Source: Puniceicoccaceae bacterium (GTDB lineage: Bacteria > Verrucomicrobiota > Verrucomicrobiia > Opitutales > Coraliomargaritaceae). From it: a stretch of 32,520 nt of DNA. Position 1 is the first letter of the stretch; the number at the start of each line of letters is the position of its first letter. The notes beneath the pieces were generated by a model. It had not been told where the DNA came from and made no database searches. It worked only from the letters and a program-made list of their open reading frames with translations. Below, piece after piece: positions 17,240-26,340 of the stretch. The DNA lies in the NCBI GenBank assembly GCA_017857255.1, contig JAFMDL010000019.1, positions 1 through 32,520 of the forward strand, given 5' to 3'. The translations under genes and the position numbers were made by a program.

Positions 17240-18793
17240 ATGAAAAAAAACCTCTTCACCCTTATGGTGGGAATCACTTCAGTGATTTCGGTCCATGCGG
17301 CCGACAAACCAAATATTTTAGTTATCTGGGGCGACGATGTTGGCCAAACTAATATCAGTGCATATAGCCGTGGCATGATGGGCTTTCATACCCCCAATAT
17401 TGATCGAATTGCCGACGAGGGTATTTTGTTTACAGACTACTATGGTGAGCAATCTTGCACTGCTGGTCGCTCATCTTTTATTATGGGTCAGAGTGTTTAT
17501 CGAACCGGTCTGTCCAAAGTCGGGCTTCCTGGGGCAGCCCAAGGCATGAATGAACTAGATCCGACGATTGCCGTTTTACTCAAGGATCAAGGCTATGCGA
17601 CTGGTCAATTTGGAAAGAACCATCTCGGTGACCGTGACGAGCATTTGCCGACTAACCATGGTTTTGATGAGTTCTACGGTAACTTATATCATTTGAATGC
17701 TGAAGAAGAGCCAGAGAATGAGGACTACCCTAAAGATCCTGAATTCCGTAAGAAATTTGGGCCTCGTGGTGTGATTCACTCCTTTGCTGATGGCAGAATT
17801 GAAGATACTGGACCACTTACTAAAAAACGTATGGAGACTGTCGATGATGATACAGTTGCTCGTGCGATTGATTTCATCCGTCGTCAAGATGCCGCTGACA
17901 TTCCATGGTTTGTTTGGTGGAGTGGTACGCGTATGCACTTTCGTACACACGTGAGTGAGGAGAAAATGGCGCAGATCAAAGCACACAATCCGTTGGCTGA
18001 CGAATACACCTGTGGAATGATCGAGCATGATATGCACATCGGAGAATTTCTCGCAGTGATTGATGAGCTGGGTATCTCGGACAATACTATTATACACTAC
18101 TCGACCGACAATGGTCCGCATTACAATACATGGCCTGATGCAGCTTCGACTCCATTTCGGGGAGAGAAGAACACCAATTGGGAGGGTGGATGGCGGGTTC
18201 CTTGTGTGGTTCGCTGGCCCGGAGTTGTACAGCCAGGCTCTGTTAGTAATGGTGTGGTGCATCACATGGACTGGTTGCCAACATTCATTGCCGCGGCTGG
18301 TGATGCTGATATTAAGGAAGACTTGCTGGATGGTTATACTTCAAGCACCCTTGGCCGTGACTATAAAGTTCATCTTGATGGTTACAATTTGATGGATCAC
18401 TTGAAAGACCCCCAAGGTGTCGATAGTCCTCGTAAGGAAATTTTCTACTTCTCGGATGATGGTGATTTGACTGCCTTGCGCTATAGCCAATGGAAGTTGA
18501 TCTTCATGGAGCAAAAGACAGAGGGTACACTTCGTGTTTGGATGGACCCGTTCGTGCCGTTGCGTATTCCATTGATTTTCAACATTCGTCGTGATCCTTA
18601 CGAACGGGCTGAGGTAACTTCCAATACCTACTACGATTGGTTAATTGACCGTGCGTATCTCTTAGTGCCCGCACAGGGCTATGTCGGTGAGTTCTTGCAG
18701 ACATTTAAAGAATATCCACCACGTCAGAAGGCTGCCACGTTCTCGCTCGACCAAGTCATTGAGCAGATGCTTAATCAGCCTGTAAGTAACTAA
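17240..18793 (+). CDS. Secreted arylsulfatase (formylglycine-dependent, family S1)
   Basis: A 517-residue sulfatase. I start it at the ATG at 17240 because that gives a clean signal peptide (MKKNLFTLMVGITSVISVHA). The catalytic site is CTAGR at residues 73-77, with C73 expected to become formylglycine by the action of a modifying enzyme encoded elsewhere. Metal-binding aspartates are D32 and D33 (WGDDVG), and a second pair lies in HYSTDNGPHYN. FGKNHLGD carries the conserved Lys/His. It removes sulfate esters in the periplasm or outside the cell; the natural substrate is likely a marine sulfated polysaccharide or small sulfate ester, but cannot be read from sequence. There are no neighbouring glycoside hydrolases or other sulfatases, so it is not in an obvious polysaccharide cluster. 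A strong terminator follows. Confidence 0.95.
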   Translation: MKKNLFTLMVGITSVISVHAADKPNILVIWGDDVGQTNISAYSRGMMGFHTPNIDRIADEGILFTDYYGEQSCTAGRSSFIMGQSVYRTGLSKVGLPGAAQGMNELDPTIAVLLKDQGYATGQFGKNHLGDRDEHLPTNHGFDEFYGNLYHLNAEEEPENEDYPKDPEFRKKFGPRGVIHSFADGRIEDTGPLTKKRMETVDDDTVARAIDFIRRQDAADIPWFVWWSGTRMHFRTHVSEEKMAQIKAHNPLADEYTCGMIEHDMHIGEFLAVIDELGISDNTIIHYSTDNGPHYNTWPDAASTPFRGEKNTNWEGGWRVPCVVRWPGVVQPGSVSNGVVHHMDWLPTFIAAAGDADIKEDLLDGYTSSTLGRDYKVHLDGYNLMDHLKDPQGVDSPRKEIFYFSDDGDLTALRYSQWKLIFMEQKTEGTLRVWMDPFVPLRIPLIFNIRRDPYERAEVTSNTYYDWLIDRAYLLVPAQGYVGEFLQTFKEYPPRQKAATFSLDQVIEQMLNQPVSN

Positions 18794-18818
18794 AGATAGG
18801 TTACGTTGAATTTTCAGT

Positions 18819-18853
18819 CGCGCAGGGTGTTTTGCACACTGCGCGGCTTTTTT
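18819..18853 (+). terminator. Rho-independent terminator after the sulfatase gene
   Basis: The stem is CGCGCAG-G-GTG (18819-18829) paired with CAC-A-CTGCGCG (18835-18845), with one internal G/A mismatch and a 5-base loop, followed by six T at 18848-18853. It starts 26 bases after the sulfatase stop and ends 37 bases before riboflavin synthase, so the two genes are probably separate transcription units. Confidence 0.92.
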
Positions 18854-18890
18854 CGCGACAAAGGCGTGAAATCCGATTTAATCGGTCACT

Positions 18891-19484
18891 ATGTTTACAG
18901 GAATTGTAGAAGAAACAGGGGCAGTGGTGTCCTTTGAAGAACAGGGAAATTCATGGCGCTTGGTGTTAGCGGCAGAAGTCGTGACACAGGGTTTACAGTT
19001 GGGCGATAGCGTCGCCGTCAATGGTTGTTGCCTCACCGCGGTTGCTTTCGATCAGTCACGTATTGAGTTTGATTTACTCGGCGAGACCAAGCGGTTGACC
19101 TCGATCGATGGGCTCGGTCCGGGTGGCAAAGTGAACCTAGAGCGAGCATTACTACCGAGCACCCGTATGGGTGGGCATTTTGTATCAGGGCATGTCGACG
19201 GCACCGCCGTGATTGAAGCGATTGAGCCGCGTGGTAAAGATTTCTATTTCCGTATTCAACCAGACGCCGATAAGCTCAAGTATATCGTCAGTAAAGGCTG
19301 CATTACGGTAGACGGTATTTCGCTGACTGTATCAGAAGTCGACGCTACCGGTTTTGCGATTTGGCTGATTCCACATACCATGAAAGTCACGAACCTACAT
19401 ACCAAAAAAGTCGGCGACCTAGTGAATCTAGAATACGACTTGATTGCCAAATACGTTGAGAAGCTGTTTGCGCCAGAGCACTAG
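18891..19484 (+). CDS. ribE: Riboflavin synthase, alpha subunit
   Basis: A 197-residue protein that dismutates two molecules of 6,7-dimethyl-8-ribityllumazine to riboflavin. The start [10 protein letters not shown] is diagnostic, and the chain has two tandem lumazine-binding domains (about residues 1-88 and 89-197), with the paired motifs NGCCLT in the first and DGISLTV in the second. C-terminal length is normal. The gene is isolated from other rib genes. No FMN riboswitch fits in the short upstream gap; a perfect palindrome CCGATT-T-AATCGG (18873-18885) lies just before the start codon and might be an operator or chance. The stop overlaps that of the converging aquaporin gene at CTAG. Confidence 0.97.
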   Translation: MFTGIVEETGAVVSFEEQGNSWRLVLAAEVVTQGLQLGDSVAVNGCCLTAVAFDQSRIEFDLLGETKRLTSIDGLGPGGKVNLERALLPSTRMGGHFVSGHVDGTAVIEAIEPRGKDFYFRIQPDADKLKYIVSKGCITVDGISLTVSEVDATGFAIWLIPHTMKVTNLHTKKVGDLVNLEYDLIAKYVEKLFAPEH

Positions 19485-20149
19485 GTGTTACTTCGAGTGG
19501 CCTCAGGGAATTCGTTAGGAGCAGTGATTTGCATACTGCGAAAAATTAACCCCGCTGCTGCTGCGGCGACGATTTGCACGATGCTGTAAAGCGCGAATGC
19601 ATGCCATGGAATGAAGCCATTGATGCAGAGCGCTAGTGTGACCGCGGGATTAAAAGCGGCAAACGAGATTGGCCCGACTGCATAAGCACCCGCAGCGACG
19701 ATGGCTCCAATCGCGAGTCCATAAAATCCATTGCCGACGGTACCTTTAGCAATCGCGACATTAAGAATCACCCACATTAGAGCGAAGGTAAATGCCAACT
19801 CTGCTACGATGACGCGAGTGGTATTGATTTCAATGGCGGTGACTTCTGCAAGCCCTGTTGGGTTGAGCACCGAGATCGTTAACGCAGCACTCACAGCTCC
19901 CAATAGAATGACCACTACAAACGGTAAAAAGGCTTTTGCGCTATGTGTTCCTGCACAGAGATAAGTGACTGTTGTCGCAGGATTAAAATGGGCTTTTGAT
20001 AAGTGGCCACATGAGTAGACCAGCGCGGCCAAACCGACGCCAACTGCGAGTGGTGTAAGCTCTGCAGAACCAGGTGGTGTGATGCACATACCGATGATTA
20101 GGTAGAGGAAGTAAGTGCCAATAAACTCGGCGATTAGTTTGTTTTTCAT
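19481..20149 (-). CDS. Aquaporin of the arsenic cassette (AqpS-like)
   Basis: A 222-residue MIP-family channel with six membrane segments and two NPA boxes (residues 56-58 and 167-169). The residue right after the second box is V170, where water-selective aquaporins have the ar/R arginine; loss of this Arg widens the filter and is known from the AqpS arsenite channel of Sinorhizobium ars operons. The gene follows arsC directly, so export of arsenite down its gradient is inferred. Start choice: the ATG at 20149 gives the typical N terminus [14 protein letters not shown]. An in-frame ATG at 20230 overlaps the arsC stop (ATGA) with GGAG before it, but would add 27 charged residues encoded by repetitive intergenic-like DNA. 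Either start is possible. Confidence 0.88.
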   Translation of the reverse strand: MKNKLIAEFIGTYFLYLIIGMCITPPGSAELTPLAVGVGLAALVYSCGHLSKAHFNPATTVTYLCAGTHSAKAFLPFVVVILLGAVSAALTISVLNPTGLAEVTAIEINTTRVIVAELAFTFALMWVILNVAIAKGTVGNGFYGLAIGAIVAAGAYAVGPISFAAFNPAVTLALCINGFIPWHAFALYSIVQIVAAAAAGLIFRSMQITAPNEFPEATRSNT

Positions 20150-20226
20150 GGTATCGGGTCGTGGGATACGAGTCGGGGAATACGAGATGGGTGTTTTTCT
20201 TTTGGACCTCGTACCCTCATCTGAGA

Positions 20227-20667
<441 letters not shown>

Positions 20668-20702
20668 AGAGTTGTTCGGTGAAGGTTGTTTGTTGCTGGG
20701 AA

Positions 20703-20765
20703 GGACGAGCTCCGCCTCGTGTGCGAATGATTTGTGAGTTTTGGTGGACGAGGCGCAGCTCGTCC
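20703..20765. repeat. 18-bp inverted repeat, REP-like, inside the ars operon
   Basis: The arms are GGACGAGCTCCGCCTCGT (20703-20720) and ACGAGGCGCAGCTCGTCC (20748-20765), complementary at 17 of 18 positions with a 27-base loop. It sits between the permease stop and the arsC start. It looks like a dispersed intergenic palindromic element rather than a classical terminator because no T-run follows on either strand. It may stabilise or attenuate the operon message. Confidence 0.8.
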
Positions 20766-20778
20766 CTTGCAGATTTGA

Positions 20779-21774
20779 TTAAAGATAGTTCGCCAATAGG
20801 TTGAGCAGATAGCCCGTAAAAATAATCGCCAGAGTCGTGATGCCAAAATAGATCCCAATCAATTTGAGGTGCATTGTACGACGCAGCATGATCGCTTCGG
20901 GTAGACTGAGCGCAGCCATGGCCATCATGAATGCTAATGCAGTGCCAAGAGGAATGCCTTTTTGAAACAGTACGACGGCGATGGGTACGATCGCAGCACA
21001 GCTGCCATACATCGGTACTCCAAGCACTGTTGCGATTGGTACGGAGAAGATGCCTGTAGCTGCGATTAGTGAGTGGATCGTATCCTGTGGCACATAGTTG
21101 TGAATGAACGCGCCGATACCGACGCCAACGAACACCCAAAGCCAAATCTGCTTAATGACGCTCACGGCTTCGTCGAGTCCATAGCGCAGTCGGGTTTTGA
21201 TTGTGTGCTGAACCTCTGAATCGTCTGCGCGTGCGCTCTTAATGATGTCTTGCTCTAGGTAGTTGCTGAGACCCATTTTGCCCAGAATTGCTCCGCCGAC
21301 AGTACCGATGAGTAAACCACTGCAGACATAGGCGATAGTTATGGGCATTCCAAATTCGCCTGCCATCAAGATAACCAAATATTCATTGATAATAGGAGAG
21401 GTGATTAAGAATGAGAAGGTGACGCCCAGAGGCACACCCGCCTTCAGCAAGCTGATGAATATCGGAATCGAGGAGCAGGAGCAAAAGGGAGTGATTGCAC
21501 CGAAGAGTGCGGCGACAAAGTTACCGACGATGCCACCCTGGCTCATCCAGGCCTTTAAGCGTTGTTGCGGAAGCCAGGTGCGGATGAAGCCGATCACAAA
21601 AATCATCACTGCCAGCAACAGAAAGATTTTGATCGTATCGTATAGGAAGAAGTGTAGCGCGCCGCCAAACCGTGTGCTCAGGTCCATGCCGAGTCCGCCT
21701 TCGAGTACGCGTGAGACCAGTTGTGCGAGTAAGTCTGCTGGCTCTTCGACTGTTTGATCTGATGCTAACAACAT
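20779..21774 (-). CDS. COG0701 (DUF318) permease, ArsP-like
   Basis: A 331-residue membrane protein of the COG0701 permease family, with about eight hydrophobic segments. The conserved core is [17 protein letters not shown], with the vicinal CSC cysteines, followed by [14 protein letters not shown]. Characterised relatives include ArsP, which extrudes trivalent organoarsenicals, and proteins tied to Cu/Zn efflux. In this cassette it is the only candidate active exporter, so arsenic export is inferred. The ATG lies inside the end of the 60-residue Cys-pair gene (10-base overlap), a sign of translational coupling. A substrate other than arsenic, such as copper or zinc, cannot be excluded. Confidence 0.88.
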   Translation of the reverse strand: MLLASDQTVEEPADLLAQLVSRVLEGGLGMDLSTRFGGALHFFLYDTIKIFLLLAVMIFVIGFIRTWLPQQRLKAWMSQGGIVGNFVAALFGAITPFCSCSSIPIFISLLKAGVPLGVTFSFLITSPIINEYLVILMAGEFGMPITIAYVCSGLLIGTVGGAILGKMGLSNYLEQDIIKSARADDSEVQHTIKTRLRYGLDEAVSVIKQIWLWVFVGVGIGAFIHNYVPQDTIHSLIAATGIFSVPIATVLGVPMYGSCAAIVPIAVVLFQKGIPLGTALAFMMAMAALSLPEAIMLRRTMHLKLIGIYFGITTLAIIFTGYLLNLLANYL

Positions 21775-21947
21775 TTGCCACCCTTGCTGTCATTATCAGA
21801 GCAGCAACTACTTTTCGCCTTTTCGTCTGCTTTTGCTTTCATGCTGGAGTCTAGCTTAGTAAATAGCCGCGTAAAAAAACCGGACTTCGCTTCTGGCTGA
21901 GTCGTCTCTGGTTTGAGTGGATTGGTGTTGGTATTTTGTTCGCTCAT
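21765..21947 (-). CDS. Small protein with two C-terminal vicinal cysteine pairs (unrecognised)
   Basis: A 60-residue protein I do not recognise as a named family. Residues 1-23 are polar (Asn/Thr/Pro/Glu rich), 24-45 can form an amphipathic basic helix ([20 protein letters not shown]), and the end carries cysteines C48-C49 and C59-C60, the last being the C terminus (KSSCC...GGKCC). Vicinal Cys pairs bind trivalent arsenic, antimony and soft metals, and ArsD also carries such pairs near its C terminus. The gene lies 43 bases after arsR and overlaps the permease gene by 10 bases, which argues that it is translated. I infer a metalloid chaperone or buffer that feeds the permease. No Shine-Dalgarno sequence is visible, as for most genes here. 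Confidence 0.75.
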   Translation of the reverse strand: MSEQNTNTNPLKPETTQPEAKSGFFTRLFTKLDSSMKAKADEKAKSSCCSDNDSKGGKCC

Positions 21948-21990
21948 AAGTGTTTGTAAGGAGTTGAATTAAGATATGCTCGAGTTTCGG

Positions 21991-22374
21991 TTAGCAGCAT
22001 GGTTGCGGGGCGCAGACGGCTGTCGGGCAGTCTGGGCTGTCTTGTGTGATTTGCTGGATTAGCTGTTTGCGGGCTAAGAGGTCACATTGCAGTTGGTTGC
22101 ATTCCGAGCAGTCGGCTTGTAGGAGATAATCTAGGTTGACGCGTAACAGTCCGTGGACTGGCTGTGCCAAGCTGTAGACCATCCAGGTGCCTTCGCGGTG
22201 CGATTCGAGCAGACCAATTTGCTTCATGATCGCAAGCTGTTTGGAGGCCTTGACTTGAGGAATATCTATGATCGTTTGCAAGTGACATACGCAGAGTGAA
22301 CCCCCATCGAGTAGATTTAAGATCCGCAGTCGTTGCGGATCAGCGATACATTTATAGATCTCTGATGCTTCCAT
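21991..22374 (-). CDS. arsR: ArsR-family metalloid-responsive repressor
   Basis: A 127-residue SmtB/ArsR winged-helix repressor. The N-terminal motif [11 protein letters not shown] is standard and the metal-binding helix reads SLCVCHLQ with C28 and C30, equivalent to the ELCVCDL box of E. coli ArsR; C9 lies near and could be a third ligand. The recognition helix follows ([17 protein letters not shown]). The last 40 or so residues are unusually cysteine rich: seven Cys, ending CAPQPCC. It should repress its own operon and release DNA on binding As(III) or Sb(III). It is the first gene of the cassette; a promoter with an embedded palindrome lies immediately upstream. Confidence 0.95.
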   Translation of the reverse strand: MEASEIYKCIADPQRLRILNLLDGGSLCVCHLQTIIDIPQVKASKQLAIMKQIGLLESHREGTWMVYSLAQPVHGLLRVNLDYLLQADCSECNQLQCDLLARKQLIQQITQDSPDCPTAVCAPQPCC

Positions 22375-22383
22375 TAGAGTTAT

Positions 22384-22412
22384 GATATACCTATTTTAGT
22401 ATATACTGTCAA
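22384..22412 (-). promoter_or_regulatory. ars operon promoter with overlapping ArsR operator-like palindrome
   Basis: On the minus strand a perfect TTGACA (22407-22412) and TATATC (22384-22389) are separated by 17 bases. The perfect 10-bp palindrome AGTATATACT (22398-22407) fills the spacer next to the -35 box, and GTATAT recurs at the -10. An ArsR dimer bound there would block RNA polymerase. The expected start point, about 22376-22378, is only 2-4 bases before the arsR ATG, so the message would be almost leaderless. On the plus strand the same palindrome contains TATACT, which could be a -10 for the divergent cstA gene. Confidence 0.75.
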
Positions 22413-22517
22413 TGGTATGTTTATATGGGAGTTGGCCCGCCTAAACATGGTCGAGGAATCAAAAGCATTGCCAGCTCGCGACGGCTCTTTTTGGTTAGAG
22501 TGTACCTCTTACTAAAT

Positions 22518-24134
22518 ATGCTGCTACCACTACTGATTTTTTCTGCGCTGCTGCTTGCGCTCGCGTATCGTTTTTATGGTGATTTCTTGGATACGCGCTG
22601 CGGGATCGATCCTGGACGAGAGACACCGGCTTGTGAAGTCAATGACGGCGTGGACTATGTGCCGACGCGCGCTTCGGTGCTTTTTGGGCATCACTTTTCG
22701 TCGATCGCGGGCGCGGGGCCGATTGTAGGTCCAATTATTGCGGCATCGGTGTTTGGTTGGTTGCCGACGTGGATTTGGATCATTGTGGGCTGCATCTTTG
22801 TTGGTGGGGTGCATGATTTTGGGAGTACGCTGATATCCTTGCGTAGCGGCGGACGCTCGATTACTTCGACTTCCCGAAAGTTGGTGGGTGAAACAACAGG
22901 GAAGTTATTTTTGATTTTTGTACTTCTAGCGTTGGTGTACGTAATTGTGGTGTTTTTGGATATTACGGTGGCGGGCTTTATGGCGCAGCCAGCTGTAACG
23001 ACGGCTTCCGGCTGGTTTATCTTAGTGGCTCTAGTATTTGGCGTGGTGGTGAAGCGTACTCGCTTATCTTATAAAATCGTTATCCCGACCTTCGTGTTAC
23101 TGACATACTTTGGTCTTTGGTTGGGGGTAAAGTTTCCTGCGCCTGCTATGAGTAAGGAGTTCTGGATGGGCGCCTTGGTATTGTATTGTTATGTGGCGGC
23201 GATTTTACCGGTCAGTACTTTGATGCAGCCTCGGGATTTCCTGAGTGCCACCTTTCTGTATGCCATTATGGCGATGGGAATGTTGGGGCTGTGTGTCCAT
23301 GGGGGAGGCTTTGAGTTGCCGATGGTAACCAGCTTTGAGCCGAAGGACCTACACTACATGGTGCCCTTTCTGTTTATTACTGTGGCTTGTGGTGCGTGTA
23401 GTGGGTTTCACAGCATTGTAAGCAGTGGTACGACTTCGAAACAAATTCAGACCGAGCGTGATGTACGCAAAGTGTCGTACGGGGCAATGTTGGTCGAAGG
23501 CCTGTTAGCGGTGTTTGCACTCGCTTGTATTGGTGTGGTTGGCTCGTTTGAGGGCACCCCGCTAAATGCATTTTCTGGCGGTGCGGCAGTGTTTTTTGGT
23601 GCGTTGGGCGTGCCGCTCGAGCTGGGTGCGACCTTTGCGACTTTGGCAGTCAGTACTTTCCTGCTGACCACTTTAGATACGTGCACTCGGTTAACTCGTT
23701 TCTTGGTCGAAGAGTTGTTTGATTGGCGCGGTGCGAGCAGTCGCTACCTGGGCACATTTCTAGTGTTACTGTTACCTGCAGTGTGCGCCTTTGGCACGTT
23801 CACCGGTCCAGATGGCACGGTCATACCTGTGTGGAAAGCAATTTGGCCGCTGTTTGGTGCGACCAATCAATTATTAGCGGCTTTGGCGTTGATTACGTTT
23901 GTGGTTTTTTTGAAGCATCGTCGAATCGCTTTTGCCTTTGCGTTGGTACCTGCAATTGCCATGAGTATCATGCCGGTTATGGCGTTGGTGATGATGGTCA
24001 TTCAACACGGACCGTTGAGCCTCTTAGGGGGGATCGCCCTGTGCATGGTACTACTGGGAGTTTACGTTACGTTGAAGTCGTTGAAGTTTGTTTGTACGCC
24101 TGCGGTGGCAGTGGGTGCTAAGCTTGCGGGATGA
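22518..24134 (+). CDS. cstA: CstA-family transporter (carbon starvation/pyruvate or peptide uptake)
   Basis: A polytopic membrane protein of the CstA family, 538 residues from the ATG at 22518. I prefer this start because it gives [20 protein letters not shown], the normal first helix; an upstream in-frame ATG at 22425 would add 31 basic residues. Family hallmarks are the block [20 protein letters not shown], the segment [18 protein letters not shown] and the later block [14 protein letters not shown]. It is the shorter type of CstA, lacking much of the extra C-terminal region of the E. coli 701-residue protein. Members take up pyruvate or peptides. It is divergent from arsR and ends 74 bases before the converging dgt gene, across a large hairpin. 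Confidence 0.92.
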   Translation: MLLPLLIFSALLLALAYRFYGDFLDTRCGIDPGRETPACEVNDGVDYVPTRASVLFGHHFSSIAGAGPIVGPIIAASVFGWLPTWIWIIVGCIFVGGVHDFGSTLISLRSGGRSITSTSRKLVGETTGKLFLIFVLLALVYVIVVFLDITVAGFMAQPAVTTASGWFILVALVFGVVVKRTRLSYKIVIPTFVLLTYFGLWLGVKFPAPAMSKEFWMGALVLYCYVAAILPVSTLMQPRDFLSATFLYAIMAMGMLGLCVHGGGFELPMVTSFEPKDLHYMVPFLFITVACGACSGFHSIVSSGTTSKQIQTERDVRKVSYGAMLVEGLLAVFALACIGVVGSFEGTPLNAFSGGAAVFFGALGVPLELGATFATLAVSTFLLTTLDTCTRLTRFLVEELFDWRGASSRYLGTFLVLLLPAVCAFGTFTGPDGTVIPVWKAIWPLFGATNQLLAALALITFVVFLKHRRIAFAFALVPAIAMSIMPVMALVMMVIQHGPLSLLGGIALCMVLLGVYVTLKSLKFVCTPAVAVGAKLAG

Positions 24135-24137
24135 GTG

Positions 24138-24200
24138 ATGTGATACAGGTATTCCTGCCTGTTTTTGGGGGGAGAACAGACAGGAATGTCTGTATCACAT
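24138..24200. repeat. Large imperfect inverted repeat between converging cstA and dgt
   Basis: The 25-base arms at 24138-24162 (ATGTGATACAGGTATTCCTG then CCTGT) and 24176-24200 match at 22 of 25 positions, with a 13-base loop. It fills the gap between two converging genes and ends 8 bases before the dgt stop. It may act as a transcription barrier for both, although only short T-runs are present, and its sequence style suggests a dispersed genomic element. Confidence 0.85.
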
Positions 24201-24207
24201 TTCTACG

Positions 24208-25503
24208 CTATAGTAGTTCGGCGATGGAGCCGAAGTCCGGGTCGTAAAGGCGCTTATAGGTACGTACTGCCAAGCTGTCGGTCAGGCCAGCAGTAAAATC
24301 ACACAGTCGGCGGTGGCGCGCGGTTGTGGTCGTCTCGTGTTTAATCAGCTCCTGCACTTGCACGGGTAAGATGCGGAGGCCGCTGCCGTCTTCGTTAGCA
24401 CAGTGCTCGCAAAGAGCACTAAAGAGCTTTCCTAAAATATGGCCGCCTTTAAATTCAATTTGTTGAAGCTGCGGCGAGCGGAAAATTAGATCGAGCGCGA
24501 TGCGCTTATAGAGTTTGCTCTCGGCCTTGACTTCGGCAGCGATGGAGAGGTCGAAGGCGTGACGGTTGGTGCGGTCACTCAGGAATCCATCTCGCTTGGT
24601 CAGGGTGCAACCATGGACAAAGCGGCCGATGCGTGCGCCGAAGTGAGATTCATAGCGGTCTTCGCGGATGACTTGGCAGAGCTTATCAATAAGTGCGCTT
24701 TCAGGGGCGTTAAGTGTTTGGCTTGCGGCCCACTCTGTGAGGCTACCGACATTGATGTAGCGCGCGTGAATGCCATCGACGATGTCATTCAATGAGTATG
24801 CGGTGTCATCCGCCCAGTCCATAATTTGGCACTCGATACTTTTAAAATCGTTAAGCGCTGTGGGTGAGCTGAGTACTTCAGGGACTTGTTTGCTGTCGAA
24901 AATCGTGCGGCGCCAATGTACCTGTTCATCGTAGATAAAGTGGTGCTCGGGATAATTGAGCGTACCGTCTCGGTTTTGGCCGATGCATTCGCTATGGAGC
25001 GCTTTGTATTTCATTACGCCGTCTAGGAAGGCTCGGGTGGGGGCGATGCCTTTGGTTGCACCTGGGCGTTCGTAGATGAGTTCGGTCAGGATACGCAGGG
25101 TCTGGCCATTGCCTTCAAAGCCTCCATGTGGGCCCATCATCTCATTGAGTTTGCGTTCACCAATGTGACCGAACGGTGGATGCCCCATGTCGTGAGCGAG
25201 ACCCACTGCTTCAGTTAAGTCGGCATCAATATAAAAGGAGTCATTTAGCTGATCCGAACTGGCGCGCAAATATTCGCAAATCGATCGTCCGATTTTAGCG
25301 ACTTCGATCGAGTGCGTCAGGCGAGTGCGGTAAAAGTCGTATTCGCCTGACTGGAAGACTTGCGTCTTAGATTGCAGTCTTCTGAATGGGTAGGAGAAGA
25401 TGATACGGTCGCGCTCGATTTGAAAGGCGTTGCGATAATCGGACTCGGCGACAGGAGTATTAGGGAAGCGTTCGAGGTCGAAGTCGTTGTAGAAAGTGTT
25501 CAT
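24208..25503 (-). CDS. dgt: dGTP triphosphohydrolase (dGTPase, HD superfamily)
   Basis: A 431-residue HD-domain protein that hydrolyses dGTP (or dNTPs) to the nucleoside and triphosphate. The HD residues are H64 in [11 protein letters not shown] and H104-D105 in [13 protein letters not shown], with the distal Asp in [14 protein letters not shown]. The N-terminal block [14 protein letters not shown] is typical of the bacterial dGTPase family. It plays a part in nucleotide-pool control and sometimes phage defence. The gene starts 60 bases from the divergent secreted-protein gene. No truncation is seen. Confidence 0.94.
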   Translation of the reverse strand: MNTFYNDFDLERFPNTPVAESDYRNAFQIERDRIIFSYPFRRLQSKTQVFQSGEYDFYRTRLTHSIEVAKIGRSICEYLRASSDQLNDSFYIDADLTEAVGLAHDMGHPPFGHIGERKLNEMMGPHGGFEGNGQTLRILTELIYERPGATKGIAPTRAFLDGVMKYKALHSECIGQNRDGTLNYPEHHFIYDEQVHWRRTIFDSKQVPEVLSSPTALNDFKSIECQIMDWADDTAYSLNDIVDGIHARYINVGSLTEWAASQTLNAPESALIDKLCQVIREDRYESHFGARIGRFVHGCTLTKRDGFLSDRTNRHAFDLSIAAEVKAESKLYKRIALDLIFRSPQLQQIEFKGGHILGKLFSALCEHCANEDGSGLRILPVQVQELIKHETTTTARHRRLCDFTAGLTDSLAVRTYKRLYDPDFGSIAELL

Positions 25504-25563
25504 TATGCGGTTCTAGCTTGTTTGCTTTGGATAGTCAGCTTACAAGCAAGCATGATCTCAACC

Positions 25564-26211
25564 ATGAAATATTCCAAATCTTCTTTCGTATTGGCCTGTC
25601 TATGTGCGGGTGTCGTATTGGCTGCGATTAGTTCGAGGGGCGAAGCTCGTATCGGGGAGCGCAAGGACTCAATTGAGCGACGCTTATTTTCATCGGGTGG
25701 CATCGTGTATCGTGACGATATTGTTGAGCAAGCGCGCCGTAGGAGCATGCCTTATTTAAAGTATCTTGAGCTGCTGCCTGAATCGTCCGAAATCCGCATC
25801 TATTATAAGACTGCAAACGGGCGTCGACCCGCATCCAAAGAGTTAGACGCAAAGCGCATCTTGGCAGGCTGGGATGTGCATGTACTTTATGTGGATGGTA
25901 AATCTGTGATTGAGGTCTACAAGCGCAGCCAAGCGATGACAGGCTATGAGTATAACCAACTTCTAGCGCTACAAGCAGATGGCTCATATTGGAAAAAAAA
26001 GGAAAAAGCTCCTAAATCCGCTGATCAGGAGAAGTCAGCGGACGATATCTCAGCGTTTGGTTACGAAATGCAGACTGCCAATGGTACCGTGGGCGCCAAG
26101 AAGATCGGCAATGGCTTACTGTTTTTTGATCGCGAGTTGGATCAATTGCTAGCTGAAATGAGTGATTCTGATCAGATGGAAAAGGCGCCGATCAGCGTGC
26201 AGGGCTTCTAA
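25564..26211 (+). CDS. Secreted protein of unknown function
   Basis: A 215-residue protein from the ATG at 25564 (a second ATG at 25552 would add four residues). The N terminus is a signal peptide, with likely cleavage after GEA at about residue 28. The mature part starts basic (RIGERKDSIERRLF), then has a short folded-looking domain of about 95 residues (IVYRDDIVEQARRRSMPYLK through YKRSQAMTGYEYNQLLALQ), then a lysine-rich linker (KKKEKAPKSADQEKSADD) and a C-terminal region. There are no cysteines after the signal peptide and no motif I can name. The gene is divergent from dgt and followed 129 bases later by an FAD oxidoreductase gene, so it looks monocistronic. I assign no function. Confidence 0.8.
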   Translation: MKYSKSSFVLACLCAGVVLAAISSRGEARIGERKDSIERRLFSSGGIVYRDDIVEQARRRSMPYLKYLELLPESSEIRIYYKTANGRRPASKELDAKRILAGWDVHVLYVDGKSVIEVYKRSQAMTGYEYNQLLALQADGSYWKKKEKAPKSADQEKSADDISAFGYEMQTANGTVGAKKIGNGLLFFDRELDQLLAEMSDSDQMEKAPISVQGF

Positions 26212-26340
26212 GCCGACGATTTCGCATTTGTGGGTTGAAAAATCTCACAAGCATGGCTTGTTAGGCCGCGAGTATTAAAATGCAGTGACCACGGTTTTTG
26301 TGTGGTTCTTAGTTTCACGTGTTTAACTTTTTATAAGATT

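Noticed and set aside
17684..18265. 193-codon open frame on the minus strand
   Set aside because: Entirely antisense to the sulfatase gene, whose catalytic motifs prove the plus-strand frame.
18873..18885. Palindrome CCGATT-T-AATCGG before ribE
   Set aside because: Short and single; may be an operator, but nothing else supports it, and it does not resemble an FMN riboswitch.
22425..22517. N-terminal extension of the cstA reading frame
   Set aside because: Basic, non-family sequence before a clear first membrane helix at 22518, so not included in the gene, though it cannot be fully excluded.
26247..26261. Small hairpin ACAAGC-ATG-GCTTGT after the secreted-protein gene
   Set aside because: Only 6 bp, a 3-base loop and no T-run; too weak to call a terminator.
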